Assembly (NCBI RefSeq): GCF_000741525.1
Contig: NZ_JGYP01000002.1
Coordinates: forward strand, 1-64,000
DNA: 64,000 bases
Reading direction: 5' to 3'
DNA from: Bifidobacterium bohemicum DSM 22767
GTDB lineage: Bacteria > Actinomycetota > Actinomycetes > Actinomycetales > Bifidobacteriaceae
Both the position numbers and the translations under genes were made by a program. The notes below the pieces were generated by a model. It saw only the letters and a program-made list of their open reading frames with translations, had not been told where the DNA came from and ran no database searches. Below are positions 27,570-36,274 of this stretch, one piece after another; the first letter of the stretch is position 1, and every line of letters begins with the position of its first letter.

Positions 27570-29363
27570 CTATTGCCCACCGAGCCGACTCAATCGACCC
27601 AAAGTTTGAGCCGCACTCAGCCCCTCCTCTACCGCGCTGATGATGACGGGACGACAGCGCTCCTCGGTCCAGAGCAACGGATCGGAAATATCCAGGCACA
27701 ACATTCCATGCGGATGCCGCGAATAGTCACGCACCGTGATATGGGACCACGACATCGCCACGATGTCGTGCGGAAACCTGTTCAACAGTTCAGCGCGCAG
27801 CCATGCGCGAGTATCCCTCGGCGCTTCACGGGTTGCTTGCACAACATCCTGGCCGGCTCTTGCGATTGCTTCCTTCTGGTTCAACGTCTGACCGTTTTTC
27901 TGCCCGCTGCCCGAAGCACCGCTCGGAGAATCGGTCAGGCCTCCCTGAGCCACTGTCTGCACCGGTAGACCTGATTCAACATCCAAACGCTCGGCTTGGC
28001 TTTGCACTTTGCCATAGATCGAGGTGGCCGGATCGAGCGAACCCCAGCCCAAATCAAGTGCAGCCAGCCGTATATCGCCCCACTTGACGCCGGTCCTGCG
28101 ACGGAAACGTTCACACAACTGCCATTTAAGCAGCCATTCCAAACGCGAAGCCTGTTCAGTCATATTAAGGCGCTGCTCGTCATCGGCGTGACGCACAGCG
28201 GCCACGTCGGAGAGCGCCTGTCGCCACATGGCCATGATGCGTCGAGTCTGCTCATCCGGCCAGAGCGGGTCTCCGCGACTGTCCGTGCCGTAAGCGACCG
28301 CGCCTTGAGCCGCAACGGCCGTAAGCAATCGTACCTGAATCTGCCATGCGGTGGCGGTCCTTCCACTCTCCAATGCCACAGATCCCGCCAACGTCAGGTC
28401 ATGCGAGACCTGGTGCATCGCATCGACCGCATCGGCAAACCGGAACTCGGCCGCCAGATCGTCAACGGGAATGACCGGTATCGATCCCGGGCTTGCCTGC
28501 CCGTCGGCGAAACCAGACGCTGCCGTGGCGGTGGCGAGGGATGAGTCGCATTGTTGCTCAAGCAGCCACAACAGCATACTGGTGGTGCCGAGTTTCAACG
28601 CCTGCGGCACGTCCATACGGTTGGCGTCCCCTACAATCACATGCAGACGCCGTTCATCGCGGGTGACATGCGATTCGTCACGCGCGTTGACGATGGGCCG
28701 GTCGAACGTGGTTTGAAGTCCCACCTTGGAATGAATGTAATCTGCCCTTTGACTGAGTTGAAAACCAGCCATTTCACTGTGCTCGCCAAGGCCCACACGG
28801 CCTGAACCGGTGTAGATTTGCCGAGTGACGAAATGCAACGTCATCAACGCAACGATGCGATCAAAAGGTACATCGCGAAGCATCATATAATTCTCATGCG
28901 TGCCCCAGCTGGCTCCTTTGCCATCAACATTGTTCCTGTATAGCACAATATGTGAGTCTTCGGGGCGTGCCCGATTCGCCTTGCGAACCGCTTCAAGCAT
29001 GATTCGATCACCGGCATGGTCATAACGTACCGCTTCGAAGGGGTCAAGCGTCTCCGGTGCGGAATATTCAGGATGGGCATGATCGACATACACTCGTCCA
29101 CCGTTGGAGGCGATCACGTTGACGATCCGGCGCTGCGGTTCATCGGTAAGCATCTCCGGTCTGGCCGCGGCGCGCGGCAAATGCGTACCGCGGGCGTCGT
29201 TGAGCGGATCTTCCTGACGGTAGTCCCAGCGGATCCTGCTCGTGCTTTCATTCGCCGCGGCGGCCACCACATCGAACGACAGACGCACCGGATCATAATG
29301 CTCCGCTCCCTGCGCGGATATCGCATATTCCGTTTCCGTGCCCATCATACGCAACACAGTCAT
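27570..29363 (-). CDS. dop: Pup deamidase/depupylase Dop
   Basis: Paralogue of PafA that converts Pup-Gln to Pup-Glu and removes Pup from proteins. The 597-residue product begins MTVLRMMGTETEYAISAQG and has the Dop-type insertion around residues 40-75, then NGGRVYVDHAHPEYSAPET and the HENYMMLRDVPF block. A disordered Gly/Ser/Gln stretch near residues 480-500 interrupts the C-terminal domain, which ends with SWSHITVRDYSRHPHG. It is convergent with pafA (65-base gap) and starts only four bases after the arc stop codon, so arc-dop is an operon. Confidence 0.94.
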   Translation of the reverse strand: MTVLRMMGTETEYAISAQGAEHYDPVRLSFDVVAAAANESTSRIRWDYRQEDPLNDARGTHLPRAAARPEMLTDEPQRRIVNVIASNGGRVYVDHAHPEYSAPETLDPFEAVRYDHAGDRIMLEAVRKANRARPEDSHIVLYRNNVDGKGASWGTHENYMMLRDVPFDRIVALMTLHFVTRQIYTGSGRVGLGEHSEMAGFQLSQRADYIHSKVGLQTTFDRPIVNARDESHVTRDERRLHVIVGDANRMDVPQALKLGTTSMLLWLLEQQCDSSLATATAASGFADGQASPGSIPVIPVDDLAAEFRFADAVDAMHQVSHDLTLAGSVALESGRTATAWQIQVRLLTAVAAQGAVAYGTDSRGDPLWPDEQTRRIMAMWRQALSDVAAVRHADDEQRLNMTEQASRLEWLLKWQLCERFRRRTGVKWGDIRLAALDLGWGSLDPATSIYGKVQSQAERLDVESGLPVQTVAQGGLTDSPSGASGSGQKNGQTLNQKEAIARAGQDVVQATREAPRDTRAWLRAELLNRFPHDIVAMSWSHITVRDYSRHPHGMLCLDISDPLLWTEERCRPVIISAVEEGLSAAQTLGRLSRLGGQ

Positions 29364-29366
29364 GTC

Positions 29367-30929
29367 TCATACCCTCCGAAGACGCACGGCACGACCGCCG
29401 GCGACACCATTGATTCTGGACCATTGCACCGGGTCGGCGTTCAACACCGAGTCACGAGCCTCGATGAACTCCTCCTCGACCGCGTCATGAACCGCGAATC
29501 GATTGATCGCCATGGGTCGTCCTTGAACAATCGAATCCTTAACGACCCGCGTTTTGGCCCTATCAATGATGTTCTTCAGCATCGCACCACTGACGACCTC
29601 GGCCATATGGACGGCGGACCACACGCCCTCCATATCACAGACGTCCGCGATATGGCGGTTCGGGCCGTCGGAATATACGTCGTCGACCAAAGCCCGGGCC
29701 AGCTGATCGGCGTCATCGCCATCCTTGAAGGGCAGATCGTCAGTCAGGTAATGCGATACGATCTGTTTGGCCTGCTGCTTGTCGGGTCTTCCGACATGTA
29801 TTTTGACGTCCAGCCTACCCGGCCGGAGCACGGCCGGATCGATCATATCGACACGATTAGAGGCGCCAATCACCATCACATTGTCCAGGTTTTCCACACC
29901 GTCGAGCTCTGCGAGGAACTGCGGCACGATGGTGGTCTCCACATCACTTGATACCCCGGAACCCCTCGTTCGCAACAACGAATCCATTTCGTCGATGAAC
30001 ACGATGACCGGTCGGCCTTCGTCGGCGCGTTCACGCGCCCGCTTGAAAATGAGGCGAATAAGCCTCTCGGACTCCCCCACGTATTTGTTCAACAATTCAG
30101 GCCCCTTGACCGACAGGAACACGCCGGCGAATGCCTTACCGACGCTCTGTTCTCCAGGTTGGGCGAGCGCATTGGCAACCGCCTTGGCGATAAGCGTTTT
30201 GCCGTTGCCGGGAGGCCCATACAGCAACACGCCTTTCGGCGGCTTCAGGTCGTAACGTCTGAACAGCTCGCGATGTAGATATGGAAGTTCGACAGCGTCG
30301 CGGATACGCGCGATCTGCCCATCGAGTCCGCCGATATCCGCGAATGTGACGTCGGGGGTCTGTTCGAGCACCAGGTCTGTGGCGTGCTCACCGGGGAGAA
30401 CCTCAAGCGCAAGACGGGTCGAACCGTCCACCAGCACATGCGTTGAGACGTCAATTGAGGTTCCGATCAACGCACCGGTTCGCTCTATCAGTGACATGTT
30501 TCCGGACTGGTCGGAGACCATGAGACGTCCGTCATCGAGCACCTCGCGCACTGTGCGCACCACACCGGTGACATCAACCCCACGCTGTTCGACCAGGACC
30601 ATGCTCTCATTGAGCAAAACGACGCTACCCGCTGAAAGGCGCGCAGCCTGCACGTTCGATGCCACAGGTACGATAAGCCTTCTGCCCGCGAAGATGACCT
30701 CGGCGCTGGCATGTTGCACACCCTGCTCATCCGTCGACGAGGCATCAACCCGCACCATCGTCGCGAAGTTCAGCGGCGGATGCGCCATCTGCACCAGCTG
30801 CGATTTGGCTTTCTGAAGCTCACTGCCGGCACGGTCGAGCGCCTGCGCCAGCGCATGGTTCTTCTGGCGCAGTCGATCATTGTCCAGCGCCAACTGCCGG
30901 TCATTACAAGGCGTCCGCCCTTCAGCCAT
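29367..30929 (-). CDS. arc: AAA ATPase ARC (Mpa homologue)
   Basis: Ring-forming ATPase that recognises pupylated proteins. The 520-residue product has an N-terminal coiled coil (about 8-50), tandem OB folds (about 65-200), and an AAA domain with Walker A GPPGNGKT, Walker B VIVFIDEMDSLL and sensor 1 VMVIGASNRVD. It ends GGRAVRLRRV and lacks the C-terminal Gln-Tyr-Leu motif by which Mpa docks on the 20S proteasome. The ATG at 30929 is preceded by AGAGGAG with eight-base spacing; the frame is open 12 codons further upstream. It sits in an operon with dop. Confidence 0.95.
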   Translation of the reverse strand: MAEGRTPCNDRQLALDNDRLRQKNHALAQALDRAGSELQKAKSQLVQMAHPPLNFATMVRVDASSTDEQGVQHASAEVIFAGRRLIVPVASNVQAARLSAGSVVLLNESMVLVEQRGVDVTGVVRTVREVLDDGRLMVSDQSGNMSLIERTGALIGTSIDVSTHVLVDGSTRLALEVLPGEHATDLVLEQTPDVTFADIGGLDGQIARIRDAVELPYLHRELFRRYDLKPPKGVLLYGPPGNGKTLIAKAVANALAQPGEQSVGKAFAGVFLSVKGPELLNKYVGESERLIRLIFKRARERADEGRPVIVFIDEMDSLLRTRGSGVSSDVETTIVPQFLAELDGVENLDNVMVIGASNRVDMIDPAVLRPGRLDVKIHVGRPDKQQAKQIVSHYLTDDLPFKDGDDADQLARALVDDVYSDGPNRHIADVCDMEGVWSAVHMAEVVSGAMLKNIIDRAKTRVVKDSIVQGRPMAINRFAVHDAVEEEFIEARDSVLNADPVQWSRINGVAGGRAVRLRRV

Positions 30930-31106
30930 CCGCATTCTCCTCTGATCGCACAAGCCATTTTTCAATTTCGAATATCGTAGGTCTCCAAGCGAATGCTGGC
31001 AGCATCACTCCCCGACAAATGAGCCGGGAGGATTCCGCAGACACCGTTGCAACGCATCGCAAATGGCAAAGTCGGACCCGGAAATCATGATAACCTGTCA
31101 ACCTGC

Positions 31107-32087
31107 TCAGATGAGCACGGCGGAGACCGACAGCCGTGCTCCACGAGCCCAGTCAGCGGCCCGCATGGCCTTTTTGCCTTGGGCCTTGACCATTTCAAGC
31201 TCCAACGGCGTCGAGACGGTGCCGACCCACACATGCTTTTTGTCGGCCACGATCCTGCCGGGTTCCAGATCGGTGGGCGCACCCTGGTCTTCCGGATTCG
31301 CCGGCCGAGCCTTCAGAATATGGAACTGCTCGCCTTGTTCACCCTCTGCTCCTCCACTGGCTTTGGCTTCCAGCAGACACCATGCACCCGGTTCGGGCGT
31401 GCAGGCGCGAATCTGGCGATCGACGGCGAATACCGGCACATCGAAGCGCACGTGGGCATCATCATGCTCGATCTTGTGTGCCACCTCGTAAGAACCCTGC
31501 GGCTGGTCACGGAATTCAATCCGCCCCTCGGCCATTGCCTCAAGCGCCGCGGGCAACAGGCGGGAACCGTCTTGAGCCAGCCGGTCAAGCAACTGCCCCG
31601 AGGTCTCATGGGCACCGATTTCAATGGTCGATTGCGCCAAGATCGGTCCGGTATCCATGCCGGCGGTCAGTCTGAACACCGTCGCCCCCGTAATGGTGTC
31701 CCCGCTCCACAGCGACCGTTGCACCGGGGCGGCCCCACGCCACTGCGGCAGGAGCGAGAAATGCAGATTGTACCACCCCAGCGGCAACGCATCGAGTACG
31801 TTCTGTCTGAGGATTTTGCCGTATGCCACCACGGCTCCGGCCTGCGCTCCCGTCGCTTTGAGTTCGTCTACGAAGCCAGGATCTTTCGGATCGCTTTCCA
31901 ACACGGGGATACCAAGTTCCGATGCTGCCTGCTTGACCGGGCTGGCGATGAGCCTGCGGCCACGCCCTTGAGGCGCATCGGGCCTGGTGAGCACCGCGAC
32001 CACCTCAAAATGCTCGGCATCCTGTGCCAATGCATTCAGAGCAGGCACCGCCACCTCGGGAGTGCCGGCAAATAATACTTTCAACAT
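31107..32087 (-). CDS. fmt: Methionyl-tRNA formyltransferase
   Basis: Formylates initiator Met-tRNA. The 326-residue product starts MLKVLFAGTPEVAVPALNAL and has the formyl-donor site motif LHFSLLPQWRGAAPVQRSL, with the catalytic Asn-His-Asp set represented by YNLHFS, RGAAP and TGPILAQ. A C-terminal anticodon/OB domain completes it. GGAGGAGAGG before the ATG at 32087 selects this start. It lies downstream of priA and a HAD hydrolase on the same strand, a usual actinobacterial priA-fmt neighbourhood with the HAD gene inserted. Confidence 0.96.
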   Translation of the reverse strand: MLKVLFAGTPEVAVPALNALAQDAEHFEVVAVLTRPDAPQGRGRRLIASPVKQAASELGIPVLESDPKDPGFVDELKATGAQAGAVVAYGKILRQNVLDALPLGWYNLHFSLLPQWRGAAPVQRSLWSGDTITGATVFRLTAGMDTGPILAQSTIEIGAHETSGQLLDRLAQDGSRLLPAALEAMAEGRIEFRDQPQGSYEVAHKIEHDDAHVRFDVPVFAVDRQIRACTPEPGAWCLLEAKASGGAEGEQGEQFHILKARPANPEDQGAPTDLEPGRIVADKKHVWVGTVSTPLELEMVKAQGKKAMRAADWARGARLSVSAVLI

Positions 32088-32147
32088 GTCCTCTCCTCCG
32101 CTTCCCATCGTACTCTCATCTTGCGGAACCATGCGTTACATCCAGCG

Positions 32148-32846
32148 TCAATCAAGAGGAATATTGATTCCCTGCTCAACAAGCAAACGCCGTAAGCCTT
32201 GGGCGTCCTTGAATCGCACGGCACGAATGCCCGCCTCGTTCGCACCCTCGATGTTCGCGGCCTTGTCGTCCACGAAAACAGCGGTATTCGCAGGAATGGC
32301 GAATCGACGCAAAGCATGTTCGTAGATGTCGCGGGAAGGCTTGCTCATCTTGACGTAGCCGGATACCACCGCGTCGTTCAGCTGGCGCAGGATGGGGAAA
32401 TCCTTGACGAACCGAAATGTTTCAAATCCCCAGTTCGACAATCCCCAAATGCCTATGGACGCACCTTTCAAATCGTCGATCAGCTCGCTCATACCCGGCA
32501 TCTGGCCGACCGGGCACTGGTCGAAATGTTCCAGATAGTAGGCGAACATTTCAGCCCATTGCTCGCCATGCTGTTCCCGCACCATTTCGATCGCCTCGGC
32601 TCCGGTGCCGCCTTCATCCATGACATCCGACGCATCGCGGTAGCCGGAACGGTCGTTGTCGAAGAACTGGTCGGTCAGCTCTTTCGAATACCCGGACAGC
32701 AACACCGGTTCCGGATCCAAATCAATGAGCACCTGACCGAAATCGAAAATGACGTTCTCGATAGGCTTGCCGTCGGCATCGTAAGCCGGACCTGATGCCA
32801 TCACTTCGTTGTAGGCCATGTCCATCTCTTCAGGGCAACCACTCAT
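32148..32846 (-). CDS. HAD-superfamily hydrolase
   Basis: A 232-residue haloacid-dehalogenase-fold phosphatase. Motif I is VIFDFGQVLIDLDP (nucleophile Asp plus the second Asp two residues on is replaced by Gly, giving DFG), motif II WGLSNWGFE, motif III Lys in VKMSKPSRDIYEHAL, and motif IV VFVDDKAANIEGA. It resembles the epoxide-hydrolase N-terminal/YihX-type group, where DFGxV is common. The substrate is unknown. AAGGAG six bases before the ATG at 32846 selects this start over a longer frame beginning at 32891. Confidence 0.85.
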   Translation of the reverse strand: MSGCPEEMDMAYNEVMASGPAYDADGKPIENVIFDFGQVLIDLDPEPVLLSGYSKELTDQFFDNDRSGYRDASDVMDEGGTGAEAIEMVREQHGEQWAEMFAYYLEHFDQCPVGQMPGMSELIDDLKGASIGIWGLSNWGFETFRFVKDFPILRQLNDAVVSGYVKMSKPSRDIYEHALRRFAIPANTAVFVDDKAANIEGANEAGIRAVRFKDAQGLRRLLVEQGINIPLD

Positions 32847-32986
32847 CTTCGCTCCTTCATAGCTATGGTGCTTTGTGTCCCATGGTTTCACACCTCACCG
32901 ACGTTGAATTACAATTATCTCAATGACGCGGCCAGCCATCTGACCGATGTGACAAGCCATCGAATTTTCGACGACAAGTGCGCATC

Positions 32987-35575
32987 TCATGTCAGGTCCT
33001 TGGGGTCCAGCTGGAATCGAAGCTCGCCCGGGCTTCGTGTGGCGACGTGTCGGGCCACTTCGGCGTGCAGACGCTTGGCAAGTTGGGCGCGCAGGTTCTG
33101 GGGCACGCGGACCACGGCTTTGACTCTGTCACGGGTCTCCTCAAGCTCACGCGCATCCAAGGTGCGCGGCTGCGCGATAGGCACCGGGCCAAGTACCGCA
33201 GGCATGGTCGGCGCCGGCGGGTCATCCAAGGCCGACACGGGGCGTCCATCTTCCGCGGCCGACTCATCCGCCAGGTCCGATTCCAGCCCCGGCATCGGCA
33301 GACTCGACCATTCGCCGCCTTCCGTCACGCCGATACGCCGCAATGTCTCGATGACCGCCTCACGACGCCCCCAGACGCACGCGGCAGCGACTGTGGGAGG
33401 CAACCCCGTTTCGGCACGGTCATTGAGCTCCTGTCGTGCGAGCAGACGGCAGTCCCAGTCGATCAATGACTTGGCCAGAGCCGGGTCGCTCTCCCCGATC
33501 AGCAACACCTGACCTCCTGCGTGCCTTGGCGCACATAAGGCCGCCGCACGCATCCACGCGGTAAGCGTGTCAATACGCGCATCAACACCGGACGCATAAA
33601 GACTCGTCCAGGCATCGAGAATCGCCACGGCGGCATATGATTTGCCGCGCACACGTGGCTCGGCACCGGGAGTCGCGATGACGATGACGGGACGATCCGA
33701 TATCGACTGCACGATCCCGCCGGGTTGGCTTGGACTGGAAAGCACCATCGGCACATTGCCGAACAGATGCCGCAACTGCTCGGCGGTACCCGTGGCCCCC
33801 ACACGCACGACATTCATGCGCTCTGAACCGCATTCCGGGCACTTCCATTGAGCTGCGGGCGCACCACACCACCGGCAGCGCGGGGCCTGACCGCGAATCA
33901 GTTGCAAAGGCCCAGTACAACGTGGACAGCGAGCCTGACGATGACATTTCGCGCAGCTGAGCACCTCGGCCACCCCATCGTGTGGTATCGAAAACAGCAC
34001 CGGACCCGTCTCCAATGCCTCGGACAGGATTCGCACTGCGCTGTGGGGCACACGGGCGCCGATCGTTGGATCAGCGAGCCTGGCAAGCTCATCACGATTG
34101 AACCAGCGTGCCCACGGAGCCAGCTGGTTCACCACCGCCGGGTAGGGGTGCAGGGCGACGCTCGCACCGCTGACCGGCGTTTCGCATACGTCAAAATCCG
34201 CGTACGGCATGTCTGCTTCCTGCTGATTCGTCATGCCTTCAGGAGAATCCTCCATACCATGCACGGATGTGGGGTGGTATATCCCCGAACGTACGGTACT
34301 TGCCGAAAGATCGGCCTCGCCGGTTTCCAATATGGGATCGAGCCTGCCGACTTTCCCGGCAACGCCGACGTTGGAAGCATCTTCCCGAAAAACGGCTATG
34401 GCTTCTGAACCATCGACGACACGACCAGCAACAGCCGCCGCGGCATTCCCGTCCGGTAATAAGGCATTGACCGCGGTTCCATGCCCCGTTCCATCATCGG
34501 AGACCTCCCACTGGCTTATGGCGCTGCGGGCATTGCCCATTGCCACGAACACGCCGCCGTGCAGCCGGGCACGCAGCCGCAAAACCCCACGCGCGGTCGC
34601 ATAGGGCATCATGCCATCTGCGTTCTGGTAGGCCACATCGTCCACGATGGCGAACAGCCCTGGCCCTTCGACCGGCGCATACATGGCCGCCCGCACGCCG
34701 ATCACACACCGCACCTGCCCACTGGCCGCTGCCAGATAGGAGCGGTAGCGCTCCGCAGGCGCAAGAGAAGCGGCCAAACACACAAAGTCGCCGTCATATC
34801 CGCCATTGGCCGACCCTGTGGGTGCGAATGGCCTGAGTCCAAGCATCCGTAAGGCTCCGGCAACATCATTGACCTCACGCATCGTGGGCAGCACCAGTAC
34901 CGCAGACCTGCCCTCCGCAAGGCTCAATCCGGCCATCCAAGCCAGGTCGGCCGCCCAACGTCCCGTTCCCGGCAGACCGTCGATCACGTACGAGGCGAAA
35001 CCACCACCGGACAATGAGTGCCGTAACGCCACGGCACCGTCATAGCTGGATACGAAACGCTTAGTGCCGCTGTCCATCGCCGCCGCGTCGAGCCGAACCT
35101 TGCCACGGCCGCCCTGCCATGCGCCGGCCAGAGCCAGGGCTTGTTCCTTATCGACCCGCGCCACACGCGGCGGCACGGCCAGTCGCAGAATGTTCGCCGG
35201 TGTGCCGCCGTAGGCGTCGGCGATGGCAGAGATATCCCGTCTCATGGAGCCTGAGACCAACGGTTCGGCGCTCAGGACGCGTTCGATATAACGCAGAGAG
35301 GAAGCGGGCGCATGGCTTTCATCAGAACGGCTCCAAATGATGCCATTGAGGCGCTGTCCGCCGAAACGGACACGCACCAGCACGCCGGGTCGAGCGGCCT
35401 GATCGTCCTTCGCGTCGATCAGATAATCGAAGGTCTGCCCCAAATGCGTGGCCTGCACGTCAAGCACCACCTGCGCCACGGGATTTTCGGCGGCCTGGGC
35501 ATGGGTGACCCGCTTGCGGCGTTTGCGCGGTGCAAGTCCCGCCAGCGCCAGCTGTTCGGCCTCCGATTCACTCAT
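32987..35575 (-). CDS. priA: Primosomal protein PriA (helicase-deficient actinobacterial type)
   Basis: Replication-restart protein, 862 residues. The N-terminal DNA-binding domain (VAQVVLDVQATHLGQTFDYL) and the cysteine-rich zinc region with C-x2-C pairs (CAKC, CPRC, CRWC, CPEC) are intact. The helicase core is degenerate: the Walker A position reads GLPGTGRW, without the GKT, and the DEEH-box position reads IVDDVAYQ. This loss is known for actinobacterial PriA, which is thought not to unwind DNA. The start at 35575 is placed by the family N-terminus; there is no strong ribosome-binding site, and a GTG at 35584 is an alternative. Confidence 0.92.
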   Translation of the reverse strand: MSESEAEQLALAGLAPRKRRKRVTHAQAAENPVAQVVLDVQATHLGQTFDYLIDAKDDQAARPGVLVRVRFGGQRLNGIIWSRSDESHAPASSLRYIERVLSAEPLVSGSMRRDISAIADAYGGTPANILRLAVPPRVARVDKEQALALAGAWQGGRGKVRLDAAAMDSGTKRFVSSYDGAVALRHSLSGGGFASYVIDGLPGTGRWAADLAWMAGLSLAEGRSAVLVLPTMREVNDVAGALRMLGLRPFAPTGSANGGYDGDFVCLAASLAPAERYRSYLAAASGQVRCVIGVRAAMYAPVEGPGLFAIVDDVAYQNADGMMPYATARGVLRLRARLHGGVFVAMGNARSAISQWEVSDDGTGHGTAVNALLPDGNAAAAVAGRVVDGSEAIAVFREDASNVGVAGKVGRLDPILETGEADLSASTVRSGIYHPTSVHGMEDSPEGMTNQQEADMPYADFDVCETPVSGASVALHPYPAVVNQLAPWARWFNRDELARLADPTIGARVPHSAVRILSEALETGPVLFSIPHDGVAEVLSCAKCHRQARCPRCTGPLQLIRGQAPRCRWCGAPAAQWKCPECGSERMNVVRVGATGTAEQLRHLFGNVPMVLSSPSQPGGIVQSISDRPVIVIATPGAEPRVRGKSYAAVAILDAWTSLYASGVDARIDTLTAWMRAAALCAPRHAGGQVLLIGESDPALAKSLIDWDCRLLARQELNDRAETGLPPTVAAACVWGRREAVIETLRRIGVTEGGEWSSLPMPGLESDLADESAAEDGRPVSALDDPPAPTMPAVLGPVPIAQPRTLDARELEETRDRVKAVVRVPQNLRAQLAKRLHAEVARHVATRSPGELRFQLDPKDLT

Positions 35576-35664
35576 ATCGTCCACAATAGCAAGGGGGTCG
35601 ACTCCCGCAAACTCATCTTTTCCGAAATACCGCCATACCGAGATACGACAAACCCCGGTTAATC

Positions 35665-35743
35665 TGCAATAGTCATAATATTGCAATATACTTGGCCGTG
35701 TTCAGATGAATATCTATCATAAAATCTGAACACTAATAACAAC
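35665..35743. promoter_or_regulatory. Two inverted repeats upstream of the small membrane-protein gene
   Basis: The first repeat is TGCAATA-N7-TATTGCA (35665-35685). The second has arms GTGTTCAGAT (35698-35707) and ATCTGAACAC (35734-35743), perfect over 10 bp with a 26-base spacer. The region is AT-rich and lies between divergent priA and the small membrane-protein gene, so operator function is plausible. Confidence 0.45.
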
Positions 35744-35803
35744 ATCGAAGTTGATATGCATAACGGACATATCACAGTCCATGCGGCGAGGGGAGGAATT
35801 CCC

Positions 35804-36193
35804 ATGCAAAGTCATCCGACGGTATCGGAAGCCATCGAGCAAACGCCGGCTCCCAACAATCCGAATAGGAGATGGAAACGGATTTCATCGGGCTTCGTCA
35901 CTCTATCTGATGACCTTAGCGACGTCGTCGATGCGGTCAAACCCACAAAACCGTGGAAACGAAGGCTGATATGCCTCGTTTCCATTCCTTTATTCATCAT
36001 CTTGTTCCTGATTATCAACATCGCCATAAGCGCCGCTGATGACCAGCCGATTCTGGAATTACTCACGAACGAAACAATTTGGGGTCGCAGCATCTTCGGT
36101 GGCCTGAACTTGTTCATTGTTTTATGGCTTATCGGAATGACCAGGAAAAGAATCAGAAAACTGGAAAAGATCGATTTCAACCATATGGACTAA
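35804..36193 (+). CDS. Small two-helix membrane protein
   Basis: A 129-residue protein with no recognised family. A cytoplasmic, basic N-terminus is followed by two membrane helices (LICLVSIPLFIILFLIINIAI and SIFGGLNLFIVLWLIGM) joined by a short acidic loop, and a basic tail ending KIDFNHMD. GGGGAGGAATT before the ATG at 35804 is a strong ribosome-binding site and is preferred to the longer frames from 35751 and 35756. Two inverted repeats lie in its promoter region, and a strong terminator follows. Confidence 0.75.
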   Translation: MQSHPTVSEAIEQTPAPNNPNRRWKRISSGFVTLSDDLSDVVDAVKPTKPWKRRLICLVSIPLFIILFLIINIAISAADDQPILELLTNETIWGRSIFGGLNLFIVLWLIGMTRKRIRKLEKIDFNHMD

Positions 36194-36208
36194 TCACCGA
36201 CAATGATA

Positions 36209-36256
36209 GTGGGGTGCGGAACCGTCGAGAAGGTTACGCACCCCACAATCCTTAGT
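36209..36256. terminator. Terminator between convergent membrane-protein and cfa genes
   Basis: GTGGGGTGCG (36209-36218) pairs perfectly with CGCACCCCAC (36237-36246), with T-rich sequence beyond on the plus strand. It lies 15 bases after one gene and 28 bases before the end of the convergent one, so it can serve both directions. Confidence 0.8.
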
Positions 36257-36274
36257 TTTCTGACGCAGTAAACG

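Noticed and set aside
29016..29951. 311-codon plus-strand frame across dop and arc
   Set aside because: It spans two genuine minus-strand genes and has no family features.
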